This document shows positions 46,901-57,116 of a stretch of 64,000 nt of DNA, in pieces (within the stretch, counting starts at the first letter, position 1; the number at the start of each line of letters is the position of its first letter). This DNA is from Rotaria sp. Silwood1 (lineage: Eukaryota > Rotifera > Eurotatoria > Philodinida > Philodinidae). Made by a program: the position numbers and the translations under genes. The notes beneath the pieces are model-generated. The model was not told the origin of the DNA and did no database searches. It saw only the letters and a program-made list of their open reading frames with translations. The stretch spans positions 232,486 to 296,485 of the forward strand of contig CAJNOP010000112.1 of NCBI GenBank assembly GCA_905250075.1, given 5' to 3'.

Positions 46901-49751
46901 GAAGTATATTATTGGAAGATTAAATGAGATATAATTATTTTTTAAATATTTTCATCTTGTAGAATTTAAATGGTATGTTGGTAAGTAAATAAGATAAGGG
47001 TAATTATCGATCTGTGATAACGTTTCATAGAGCCATCTTTTGGCTTTAATAAAAATCGTTCTAATTCTACTATTAAATCATCATCATTTTCTGATAATAA
47101 TCAGTCTCGTAAGTTTTTCGTTTGTGTGTATAATATACTTACTAAACTAAATTATGAAAGATTTAGAAAAAAAGCAATGATGCTTTACTTACAAACACAA
47201 AAGTGTATATGACATAAGATGAATCCTAGATTCATCATTGACTAATCATGATTTTTTTTTAATGATTTATAAATAATTTATTCTATAGAAAAACCAAATG
47301 AACGATCAAATGAATTATATGAACGACATGACTATGATCTCTTGGAATTAAGTCGACAAAAACTTCAATCGTAAGTTAATATTTATTATTTGAATTTTCG
47401 TATCATATTTCTTATATTTAAGTCGAATATATGATTCTCAACCAATTTATAAAGCATTTGCTTTACATAATTTTTATCCTGAAACTGATAGGTATAATGG
47501 ATGATTTTTTTTTTTAAATAATATTTATGTATTTGTTTCTTAAAGAGAATTACCTTTTAAAAAAGGCGATACCATACTTGTTAAACGTCGTATTAATGAT
47601 GATTGGCTTGAAGGTGAACATCAAGGTTTAACGGGAATATTTCCTCTTAATCATGTTGAATTATTTCCATATGAAATAATTGAACAAGAAAATCCAAATG
47701 AAAAAGAACAACAAATAGAAGGTGAAGCTATTGTTAAATATGATTTTATACCAGAAAAAACCTACGAATTACAATTAAGAAAAGTTTGTTATAGAATTCT
47801 ATCGAACAACAAAAAATGATTTCATAAGATTACTTTCTTTTTTTATTAAAACAATAGGGTGATAAAGTCATTCTATTACGAAAATTTGATAATAATTGGT
47901 ATGAAGGACGACTTAATCATGTTGAAGGTATATTTCCTGCTGATTATGTTGAAACATTAAGAGAACCAAAGAGTAAGAATTTCATTTTGAATTCACTTTT
48001 TATTAATTTCATTTAATTCAAAAATTGAAGGTAAATCATTAATGCTATCGAATCAAAATGAACATACAACAAATATCATTAAAATGCCAAAAAGTGCATT
48101 AAAAAATTCTAATCGATTACAACAAACAGCAACCGAACAAATTAATATAGTACCAGAATCACCAATACCAATGCAGAAGTAAGTTTAATATATCAATCAT
48201 TTCAAGCTAAAAAGAACATACTCTCCTTTCATTTGACTTTAATTCTTTATTAAGAGTTATTTTTCTGAATAAGTTCTTTTAGCATAGATATATATAAATA
48301 CGTTTGTTCTTTCAACTAACTGTTAATTATCATCAATTAATTAATTAATGAGTTAATTAAAAGTAATTAGTAAATACATCCCTAGGCAAAATTCTTCTTT
48401 CGTTCTTATTATTTTTTTCATATGGAACTTTTTTGACCTCAGGTGAATGCTAGTTACAAGGACAAGTTGAATACTTTATTAGGATGTAGTGTATGATTAA
48501 TGCTAATTTGCTTCAATGAAGAATATATATCTTTCAGTATAAGTGAGCAATATCACAAATGAATTGATTGACAAATTGCTTTATGATTAGGTTATTTCTT
48601 TTATTTGTGTATCTACTAAGTATTTTACTGGTTTGAATCATCAAACTTTTTTCATTGTCGACTCGAAGGTCTTTCGAAAATGCAACATTATCAATTACTA
48701 CAAATACACATAGAGTAAAACATTCATAATATATCACAAAAAGAGATAACACCACCGTGATGTATTCTATCAACCAACTCATTTGTAATGTTGGCTAATT
48801 GTATTGAATGACGTATAGTCTTCATTGGAGTTGTAGGTCGTAATCAATCATAAACAATAGTAAAATAGTGTTGAAGTAAACCTTGTAACTAATATTCAAT
48901 GGTTCGACACAAAATGAATGAGAGAGAAGTGCGAAGACTTTTGCCAATGGATATATCTCTTTAAACAGATGAGGAAAAAATCCGAAAACTTCAGAATAGA
49001 TTCTACAGCATGAACCGCAACTTCGGTGAAATTTTCAGGAAGATCGACCTTCAAAAATACTTCTTCTAGAAAATCGATTATCCAAAGATTCTAAAGAAGA
49101 ACTTGTACTGTTTTGAACTTTATAGTAGCGTATAAGAGCACTTTTTTGTACTCCATCATATCGCTTATAAAAAGTAAATCGATTTTGTTGAAAAAACTAC
49201 ACGAGATCAGAAAAAACTTTGAATAGACATTTTGTAGTCTCAAGAATTGCCTACAGAATGTACTATTTTGTAATCAAAATGCTGCTTGAATTCGAAGTTT
49301 CTTTTAAACTAAGATATATGAAGTAAACAGTCGATGTCGTATCACTGATACTTTGTCTAAATAAAGATCTCTCGCGTTGATTTTTGTTACAGTATATCTT
49401 GAGTAACTCAATCGACATGGAGTATATACAAATTAATCTTAGAAAAATTCATGATCTCAATATATGCATGTTTTAATTTTCTAAAGACATACTACTAACG
49501 AATGATTTTGTTAAATATATATATTTTTTCATTTAGAAATCATTTGATTTTCTATTTTTAGATGTCAAGTACTTTATGATTATATACCACAAAATGTAGA
49601 TGAACTTGAAATTCGTGTTGGAGATATAATTAATATTGTTGAAATGTGTGATGATGGATGGTATTGTGGAATAATGGAAAAATCAACTCATGGCAATAAC
49701 ATGTCATTTGGAACCTTTCCAGGCAATTATGTTAAATTATTACCTGGTTAA
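37979..49751 (+). CDS. SORBS: SORBS/CAP/vinexin-like adaptor: sorbin-homology region plus three SH3 domains
   Basis: Short form: exons 37979-38032, 38948-39035, 39165-39227, 39798-39917, 39969-40014, 40069-40174, 40238-40293, 40343-40458, 47031-47108, 47289-47370, 47423-47491, 47546-47783, 47858-47972, 48031-48178 and 49562-49751, giving 522 residues. The sorbin-homology region shows as [11 protein letters not shown] and [17 protein letters not shown], both close to vertebrate SORBS. SH3-1 is about 280-335 ([30 protein letters not shown]), SH3-2 about 351-408 ([23 protein letters not shown]) and SH3-3 about 461-520 ([36 protein letters not shown]). The family links vinculin, actin and receptor signalling at adhesions and muscle attachment sites. 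The 6.6-kb intron after 40458 contains a candidate exon and an intronless gene. The last intron contains repeat copy B. The first exon ([11 protein letters not shown]) is less certain than the rest. Confidence 0.88.
40591..40939 (+). CDS. candidate alternative exon or separate start for the SORBS-like gene
   Basis: A frame of about 116 codons, beginning [18 protein letters not shown] and ending TSNDVYSY at a good donor (AGTAAGAG), leaves phase 1. That phase is compatible with the SORBS exon at 47031. The codon use is like that of real exons. It might be an alternative first exon starting at the ATG, or a cassette exon entered through a weak AG near 40600-40601. No domain is recognised; the middle is Asn/Asp/Glu-rich ([18 protein letters not shown]). 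If the donor is not used the frame ends at 40986. An acceptor at 40516-40517 leads to a short Lys-rich ending with a stop at about 40593, a possible truncated isoform. Confidence 0.4.
41000..42923. other. intronic sequence upstream of the nested gene
   Basis: AT-rich, with GT repeat 42050-42068, CT repeats about 42283-42322, TA/CATATA repeats about 42598-42628, and GAA/A tract 42857-42881. It probably contains the promoter of the 1040-residue gene. No TATA or initiator element can be singled out. Confidence 0.45.
42924..46046 (+). CDS. intronless 1040-residue disordered protein nested in the SORBS intron
   Basis: One uninterrupted frame of 1040 residues, starting [21 protein letters not shown] do not recognise the family. 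Along the chain: Gln-rich part at about 95-145, a Lys block near 375-395 ([20 protein letters not shown]) and another near 435-460, poly-Thr near 515-532, a Pro/Tyr/Arg-rich part at about 800-900 ([20 protein letters not shown]), and a C-terminal part that looks conserved (YVRHSKSF at about 972-978, then [13 protein letters not shown] at about 990-1002). No membrane segment or folded domain was seen. All neighbours are split by many introns, so an intronless 3.1-kb frame is exceptional: a retrocopy, a very young gene, or an alternative SORBS start exon are options. The stop and lack of a good donor near the end favour a separate gene. It may be a cytoskeletal scaffold, but that is a guess. Confidence 0.8.
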   Translation: MADEKAISKIETDTTETIDHGISELVRIVNNHLNPVSSTVSSTSGSTRTYTPPLMGTSARAAKRRIDSDSGPIRIEGTDIYNQQLQHHYQNVRHILEDQQQQQELHISNVDTPPDSRQSFNAKRDFFEQRFKTPPPTYDSPPRQQQAQKIVTTITTTTTAAPKINTHDRTSSSSNESPSVDRVLEQAVELQKMSNINPNKNDSQTPVIIERTEEYQVFLDSSNHEVRRTPSISRTSIVNITKSGHATDLDQAQAQVERLTDDHEAIQHLTRVLQEHNVTTINEYKRLPSVTNQNLASSSLTTSPSDVLIDRTNLPITSEFAVIDALVYNPIGTIDGKYHNLLNKRYNDIRTNLGNPEYINSLKQSATTTTKTKTKKESKKKSKEKKPKEKKSKKKASSKTDTIEQAVVTSDVNAPESLLTQTTEPITTTALVEQTPLIDPKEKKKQDKENKKASKTKSKQKSKNEDYQVVDAIISSPISLRLPDPYLVKYKVNPPLSPSSPLQSIPSSVTPNTVVATTTTTTTTTTATTAATTPKDTTTPIVEKNQTLYHLVKIVSELQTHHAAALKAALNTVPPPTMTTTAESKEPVILTNQSVPVINEVVYQQPLLKQPDLVISPSHQTETNLQSESIKPRVIYRYMDEQGRILKISSVPPSELREQPAQAYAYYTTEPPYLYGRHIAIDDERRYPLPQYEQHATWQGEPKLPTTVTREDLELRDRRVPQLSEQYAPGGRTIPVSVEHERSSKNSSQQQSQRIYHYPNQQNVKLAWLPLSYPADQAIPPTGAAGYETDSTVSERSATHRTYDYVPIDSHYRYSNRPPYDDYYYNRSPGPSYYRPPPSVYYGGRGMSPEYGGLSRNYIEVFRGGDFRETKPSEIYSLPLSEQMRTSPNYPSSSRHSRYDQYQSERYGTMSNRNTSTPSSPPVYCSNSLPKSRYQHNIPPSTVHASTYYTHRSPYHHRTVQSSPNPECKSYVRHSKSFDYRPLRTKLQREYKITPNLLVDEWDYPQTSNNMKYSTTTSTTNRSGVSSPDDVFISNRTNQA
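46525..46549. repeat. AT dinucleotide microsatellite
   Basis: A run of AT/TA dinucleotides in the 3' flank of the nested gene. Confidence 0.8.
48217..49505 (+). repeat. dispersed repeat family, copy B, interrupted
   Basis: Lies in the last SORBS intron. It shares ordered blocks with copies A and C: CTTTCATTTGACTTTAATT, CTGAATAAGT-CTTTTA, AAGTAATTAG, AAACTTCAGAATAGA, ATGAACCGCA, ATTTTCAGGAAGATC, ATTTTGTAGTC, GTCGATGTC and CATGTTTTAAT. Between AAGTAATTAG and the AAACTTCAG block it is split by an extra 561 bases that the other copies lack. Confidence 0.7.
48385..48945. mobile_element. candidate nested insertion with short terminal inverted repeats
   Basis: The segment starts GGCAAAATTCTTC and ends GAAGACTTTTGCC, a 13-base inverted pair with one mismatch. 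It sits exactly where repeat copy B is interrupted relative to copies A and C. It has no transposase frame. No convincing target-site duplication was seen. Confidence 0.5.
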
Positions 49752-52462
49752 AAGAAAACGAAATTATTCTGTTATAGAAATGAAATATTTCTTAAATAGT
49801 GATCTCCAATGTGCTGAATCTTTTGATTTATTTATTTTTTCTGCATTGACAGCAATATTGCTTCTTTCTTATTGTATATCTCTAGTCGATATATTTAAAT
49901 CTATTAAGAAATAGAAGATTATGTTATCTCAAATTGTCTTACAGTATCAATTGAACATAATAATTCTTAATAATAAATAAAAAAGAAAAGAAAACTATCC
50001 ATGTCTTAACTTATATAAATCAGAAAAAGATTTTATTAAATATAAAGGATTTGATAATTACTTTCTTGCATTTGATAAAAGTGAGAATTCACATTGTAGA
50101 ACAATTTATCTGCTACTTTATCATGATCTGGTTAAAATTAAAAAAAAACTGTAAAACTCGATGATCATGAGTTGTTTGTTTCATTGAAAGAAGAATATAG
50201 AAGTAAAATATCAACAACACATTTCGAATTCGTTTCGTTTTTGCTATTGAAAAAGAATGTATTGGAAGTTTTCTGTCACGTTTTGTGTATGTGTTTCTAA
50301 TTCGAGAGAAAAAATATCCACATCGCAGAATCAGAAGTGGAAAAGATAAACATGATCGCAAATTGGAAAATGCTTGCAAACTAGAATTCAATGAAAGAGA
50401 TAAACATGCACGCATTATGAAAACAAGCGAAAATAGATATATCAAGGTCATCAATGCTGATAGCTCGATTGAATAGAAAACTAAAGTGTTGAAAAGGACG
50501 AAGATAAAGTTAAATAAATCAAAAAGGAATATTGATTATGAATAATAGTAGTGTATCTGCACTTATCACACAATCTGATAATTATGAAATAATATTCAAA
50601 AATTATCACTAGTGAAAAAAACAAATAAGAATGGTACTTGAAAATGAATTTGTAGACATAAATTGAGTAAGTATGTAAGAGAAGAGAAGAAATTCGAACT
50701 CAATGTCAGTATTCTGTTTATTATTCATCACTCAGTGCATTTCATACAGCTGACAAGATTGATCATGAATATGAGTCTAATGTAAGTTGAATGTTTAATG
50801 AATTTTCATTCATGATTTTTCTGTATTTCATTTACATAATGGATCCTTTCTTGATTCTACAATGAAGACATTTTCTGGTTATCAGTAATTTTTGACTACT
50901 TCTAGCTATTGAAGAGATTACAACCGATCAGATTGACATTTTTATTACAGATCTGGCATATGAAATCAGGAGACAGATGTTCGAAGCAGAAAATTTCAAA
51001 GAGAATTTTATGAGGAAACCCTAGTGTTTCGTGAGTTCATGAATCTGTTGAAATCAATATTTGTCATACTTTTTTTATTGTCTGGTTTTACATACACACA
51101 AATATGGTTAAAATTTTGCAGTCAGGACTTTATGTCGGTTAATGTTGTTGTCTTGTAACTATAATTTGATTTGCTTGCAAGTACAAATATGTAAAAGATT
51201 TGATAAATTGTAGTTTTCAAACAATCTGAGACCTTCGGCACGAGCTATGGTAGTTATTGACGAACCGAAAAATTGACTTTTGTACTTTTCCAGTTCTTTA
51301 TTATCAGAGAACCTGAGTAATACATTCATTACACTACTTTTCTCATTCACACGTTCATGTGTTTTAATATAGTAGATACCTTAGATCAGCCCTTATGACC
51401 ATACTTTAGTTTGAGAAACTATCGAGTTGCGAAGGTTTTGAGAAAAAGTTCTGTATAACTATATCAAATAAAGTCATCTTCGAAGATTATGGATAGATCA
51501 GAAATGCAAGAATATATATGCCAGTGGTCTTGAAAGAAGTATAAAGTAAATTGTCAATTACCAAATGAGAGCTTCTCATTTTTATGACATAGGTAATTCA
51601 GATTTTATGAGTATCTCACGTAATTTCATCGTAGTATCATTCAGCTTTGTGAGATGTTGCATTTGTAAGCTGTGAATAATCCTATAAAACAAGGAAGCCT
51701 AACAAAATGTTATTAAAGCATGCCTATTTCTTATTCGCCAGTTTTTACATTGCTATCGCTCATCACTGTTCATGTGTATATGTTATTGAGCTCATGAAAG
51801 AAACTCATTAGTTCGTCAATAGAAAAAAAATGCCGAAAAAAAAAAGAAATCAAATACACCAAAAAAATTATAATTAAACAGCGAAATGCAATGAACTGAT
51901 TCATTGGATGACTTACGTCACTATTTTATATTTATTCGGATAAGGTGGGCTTCTATGTTCTGATGGGGTTTAATCAATAACAATTTATTGAACGTAATTG
52001 CTACACGATTTTATAACTGAATTTATTCAAAACTTTTTTTTTTGACAATGTACTTAAATTAATACATAGTGATCATTTAGTATGTATAACGACGAACAGC
52101 GCTCATTTAATAGAGTAGTGGATAAGAAAAAAGAAAAAAAAATGCTTTTAACTACTTGAAAACGAAATAAAATGACTCTTGTTGAGAATCCGAACATGCG
52201 CAAACATATGCATAATAACTTTGAATAGCAGATCAACCAAACAAATATTAAAAAATGCATGCCGAGACAATTTGACGACTAGATGGATGATTCGAAAGAA
52301 AGAATTAAACGAATTTAACTCATGTTTTTGTTTCGATTTTCTTTTTTTTTTTCTTCTTGTTGAAGGAAAGTTCGATTCCTCTTGAATTGTATTATGTCTA
52401 CTAATATTTAGAATGCAAGTTTATTTTTCATCTATTGAAGTTTTATCGATTTTTTTTCAAAT
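49752..52462. other. intergenic
   Basis: 3' flank of the SORBS gene (AATAAATAAA near 49971-49980), then AT-rich sequence. Short ORFs near 50113-50476 (both strands) and 51159-51350 have no recognisable content. A stretch around 50905-51050 reads weakly protein-like in pieces, but is broken. No supported gene. Confidence 0.45.
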
Positions 52463-52464
52463 AG
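52463..52464 (+). other. candidate trans-splice acceptor (RVxF protein gene)
   Basis: A T-rich run followed by AAATAG, 37 bases before the ATG; no upstream exon found. Confidence 0.35.
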
Positions 52465-52501
52465 ACAAATACCTTACTTTAAGACAAGTCAAAAATTAAC
52501 A

Positions 52502-53559
52502 ATGACTACAATGAAAAATTCGTTAGCTCGTAAGAATATTTCATTTTTTTTTTGAATAAAAAATAGTTCAATAAAAAAAATATACATATTACAGGTTCTA
52601 GTCCATTGCCAAGTCTTCATCCGGTGCATGCTAATACACAAATAAAATCAACTTTCGCAACAATACAACCTATTTTACCCAATACTCCTTCAACAACAGT
52701 ATCAAAAAAATGTCCAACAAAAAAACGTGTTCGTTTCGCATTAAAATTAGAAACTATTGAAGATCTATCATCACCAAAGAATGGCAAGCCTGCTGTATCA
52801 ACAATAAAATCAAACAAACGCATTACTAATCCACGGCGAGAAGATGGACAATTATATGGTGCTTATGTTGAATATTTAGAAAAACAAGGTGCTTTAACAT
52901 CGGATATATCAGAAGTACATCGACCATCACGACCATCACCACCACAGTTGCCACCACATGAGTCTGAACGTGAATCATCAGCACATACAAAGACACATTC
53001 TGCTCGAAGCAAATCACCTGAAATTATCGTTGAATCAATCACGGGTACAACAGCACCAGCTTATTTACCACATATTGTTCATCCAACAGCAGTCACAAAC
53101 AAGAATAATAATAATAATAGACGACCATCATTGCCTATAATTGATCCTAATTTCAAACAACGAATTGATCCAGGAATTCCAACTCATAAAATTCAATCAA
53201 AAAAAACACTTGGTTCAGTTAGTAATAGAAATTATTCGAATTCAGTACACTCAGTTGCAAAACGAACTGCTCTTGCTTTACCATTGATTAAAGATACGAA
53301 ATCCAATGAAAAATCAATGCGAGCAGATAATTCTGTTGGTGCAAAAATTGTTAATGAATATTGTCAATCAAAAAAAATTACTGAGATCATTTCTGGTACA
53401 TTACCTGGTGCAAATCATCAAATCAATCATGTATCTGAACGTTCTGTATTGCCTAATCTTTCAAAAACACCTCCAAGTCCTCATCATAATCATTTGAATA
53501 ATGAACCATATTTTTTTCAAAACCATAATAATGATCAAATGCAACCAATTATTCATTAA
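52502..53559 (+). CDS. disordered protein with RVRF phosphatase-docking motif, unidentified
   Basis: Exons 52502-52529 and 52595-53559 give 330 residues, beginning MTTMKNSLA and joined to RSSPLPSLHPVH across a 65-base intron. Near residue 50, CPTKKRVRFALKLETIEDL contains a strong PP1-docking RVxF motif in a basic context. The segment REDGQLYGAYVEYLEKQGAL at about 85-105 is the only part that looks ordered. The rest is Ser/Pro/His/Asn-rich and probably disordered, with a short Asn run (NKNNNNNRRPS). No signal peptide or membrane segment. I do not recognise the family; a PP1-interacting protein is inferred only from the motif. The start is supported by the exon 1 donor (GTAAGA) and a candidate acceptor 37 bases upstream. 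Confidence 0.75.
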
Positions 53560-56500
53560 ACTTTTTTATGGTGGATGCTAAGAAAAAAAGCTTTTATTTA
53601 TACAGACGGAAGAAAAGGATTGAATATATTTCTTTAAATCAATTTATCATTGATACCAGTAATAACTTTCAAAGTTCAAATGTTAAAATTTTTATTAATA
53701 ATTTATTTTTTATATTTATGCCAGAGATTATTTCCTTGACTAACATAATTATTTATATTGAAAGAGTTCTATTTTTATTTATATAAAAAAATACTGCTGT
53801 TGATTGATAGAAAAATTTGTTTAATATATTGAATCTTGATGATTCAAAGAAATAAACTAAAAATTTTATAGGAATGTTTTGGAGAGGAATTTTCATCAAT
53901 TTTAATCGGCAAAAAAATAAATCAAACAATTTTTTCGATCTTGAACTGGTAAATATGAACGTATAAGTTATTGATATTTTTTTAAAATTATTTGATTTTA
54001 ATGAACGATTAAATTTAGTAATAATTTCACATGAAAATAATTAATATGTAAAAAATACAAGATACACTGTAGAAAAGTTGGAAGAAAAAATATCGAAACC
54101 ATCGTGCTGCACATTTGTTCGCACTACCATCAGTATTATTGCAGTAGAGTGGTGGTCAGAAGATAAGTCGATCATTTAAATATCGAACTATCACGTCAAT
54201 ATAGCTTAAAGATGCTCAGAGCAAGCTTTTTCTATAACTTCTGCTTGGTTTAAGAAAAAATCTCTAAAGCTTATTTCGTAACATGCTTACTCTTATCTTA
54301 TTCTATCCTGCAATGTAAAGTAATCTTGTACATTCCTAATGTTCTCACTAGAATTAGAGACGGCTGGATGTAAGTTCAATAAATACATGAAAATAGTAGC
54401 CTGTTTTCAAAAAGTCTTGATAAACGTCAGGAAATTCGGTACAAATGAACAAAATTCTTAATAACTTGACCGAATAGATAAATGATTTTGTTTACTCAGC
54501 ATTGTTATTTGAATCGCGTCTAGAACTATATATCGAAAGCCCTTTTTATCTGAAACACATGTTAAAATCAGACTAACATAGGAATCGACATACCATTTTC
54601 ATGCATGTTTTGAATCTTTTTCGAAGATGATGAATTTAAAAAAAATATTTGTCTTTTATCATATTAGATAAAAGGCCGTCTGGAGTTCTTCTATTTCGAT
54701 TGTTGGAAATCGTATTTTGCTAGTTGTTATCATTGCTAAGTTATTGAAATTACAATCATTCCTCTCTTTAATTTTGGTGCGAGTATTAGCATAGTGCACG
54801 TTACACTGAATGGTCTATTGACAATTTCTGTTCGGTTTGAATCACATCGGCAGAAAGTATCAGAAAAAACTGATGTGTCTAGTTAAACATTGACTTTAGA
54901 TGTCTACGGTTTATAATTGCTTTTCTCATTATTCTATCGGTTTATATCTGTAATCAGTAGTAACAGTGATGAAAAAACATCTGATAAAGATTAACTACAA
55001 TACTTGGAAAAATAACTACTATACAGCTAAAAGTCTAGCATCATAGCCGCATTTGCTTTATCTTCAACGGATATAAGTCAATCAATATTTGCAGTTATAT
55101 TTCATTTATTAATTCATAACAAGAAAAATCTTTGCTTTTATCAGATGATCTTATTTTCAAATTGAAGCAACTAGAAAATGTTTAAAAAAAATACATCTAA
55201 TAGAGGTTCAGTTGATGAACATACAAATTTGAATGATATAGTGGTTAAAATGATTGATGATCACCGTCATTTTGTAGATAAAGAAAAACACTAAAGTGCA
55301 TGGTTTTTGTGGAAGCTTTTCTTTTCTTTTTTTCTCTTGATTTGTATATAATCTCATTCAGAATATTATTATTATTATTCCATACAAAAAATAAATTTGT
55401 CTTAGTAATCAAAATTTTCTAAAGCATTTTTCAATCATTTTTAATTTTGGTATATTTTTTTTTTCAGCTTTCCTACGGCCAACCTAATAAAATATAGTAA
55501 CTTAAAGACTCCTACAGACAAGGTCAATTTTAGTCAAATTTATCAATTTCGTGATTTATAGGTCGTTAAATACAGCAAAATATGTACTCTTCAATGCACT
55601 ATAGTTTATTGGTTTTATGCTGAAATTGAAGGATATTATACAGGTTTTTTTAGGCTTCCATACAGAAGAAAATAACTTTTTATCTAAACACTTTGGTTTC
55701 TAAAATCCTCCAAGATTCTCTATTAACTTTTGATAGAGATGAACATGGCTATCATGCATTAGTAAGTATGATAAGTGGATACGTTACTCGAAGATGAAGA
55801 TTCACACCTGCGTCCAAAACTACACCTTCATTTCGATATGTGTTCATTTCATTCGTTCTAATCAGTAATCTATGAAAAATTCTTCAAAGATTCATTTTAT
55901 ATCAGTTTATGGAAGAAAAACAACCGTTGAATTACAGTGTTGAAGCAATTTTCCGTTTTTTTTTACAAAAGAGTTTTTTATTTTGAATTTTCCGTACGTC
56001 AGAAAGATGTCTGCTATTTTAAACGCTAGAAACATAGGCTTCATGTCAAAATGAAATCAAAAGCCCACTCTACAACTTAACAGTGCTGACTTTATCGGTT
56101 TCGTCCTTAATCTTTATTAAAAACTAATTGTTTTTGACCTACACGCTCTGGTTTCTTCTGTATTTTATGAGAGAAACTTTCGAGAAAAACAAACTTTGAA
56201 AACTTGTCCCCTGTCATGTATTAGCACTACATCTTGGCTACGGTGTGAAACCAATCTGGATTCTCTAACCTTTGACATGGCGAAGAAATTTGAAACGTGC
56301 GAACATTTATAATTTGACCCATCATTCTAAGTTAACTCTTGAGTTATTCTATGTATTGAGCTGAAAATTTTACTGTGAGCTTTTTAATTCGAAATAGAGC
56401 TCTATTTAAAATTTCATCAAGATTGAATGATCGAAAAAAACTTGTTTCTTTGGATGAAACTTTTGAATGCGTATCGAGAAGTCTATCCGTTGAGAAGTTT

Positions 56501-57023
56501 GCTATTGATATTACAGTTTCTAGTGCTTTAGTTGTAGACAAAAGTGTACCTAGCAGGGGAAAAGGAGTGTATGTTCACATAATATTGGAATAATGATGTA
56601 TGTCATATATAACATGGGCAAATGTATGATTTTTAATCCCCTTGCTCATTGCAATGTTGACTGGAAGTTGCACATGATCAGAACATATTATAATGTTGTT
56701 ATTTGAAATAAACATATAAATGACAACTAGCAACTAATCAACACTACAAATCGAACGACCAATAAAATTAGCAGAGGCGTGAGAGCAAATACTTGTTGTC
56801 TACAACTAACACATAACAAGGAAATTCTGTAATAAGAAATCTAGCTGTAGTATAAAAATAAGTTCGAATAATAATCATAATAATAATATACGTCTATGTT
56901 AATTAGAAGATTATAATATTGCAAAATTTACTTTATTTTATTTTATGATAAACAGCGATACTATTAGAATATTTATTCAGTCAAATATTTAATCGTATAT
57001 TCAAAAAAAAAACATTAATATCA
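53560..57023. other. long intergenic region
   Basis: AT-rich, with no gene supported. The overlapping sense and antisense ORFs near 56344-56593 have no recognisable content. No repeat shared with the rest of the window was noticed. Confidence 0.45.
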
Positions 57024-57116
57024 CTATTTTGTTTGACATTTTTCGTGTAAATATTGTTCAAATATATAAATACATGATTTTTTTACTGCATTAAATTCAT
57101 TGTATTCGTTTGTTAC
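57024..57116 (-). CDS. possible terminal exon of an unidentified minus-strand gene
   Basis: After a good acceptor (CTTTCAG) the minus strand reads 30 codons and a stop: VTNEYNEFNAVKKSCIYI, then FEQYLHEKCQTK. It is helical in character and looks like a real protein end. No upstream exon could be found between here and 59.5 kb, so the gene model is incomplete and this may be chance. Confidence 0.35.
   Translation of the reverse strand, partial: VTNEYNEFNAVKKSCIYIFEQYLHEKCQTK

Noticed and set aside
56344-56593. Overlapping ORFs on both strands with protein-like text
   Set aside because: No recognisable family, splice signals or supporting context; could be chance.
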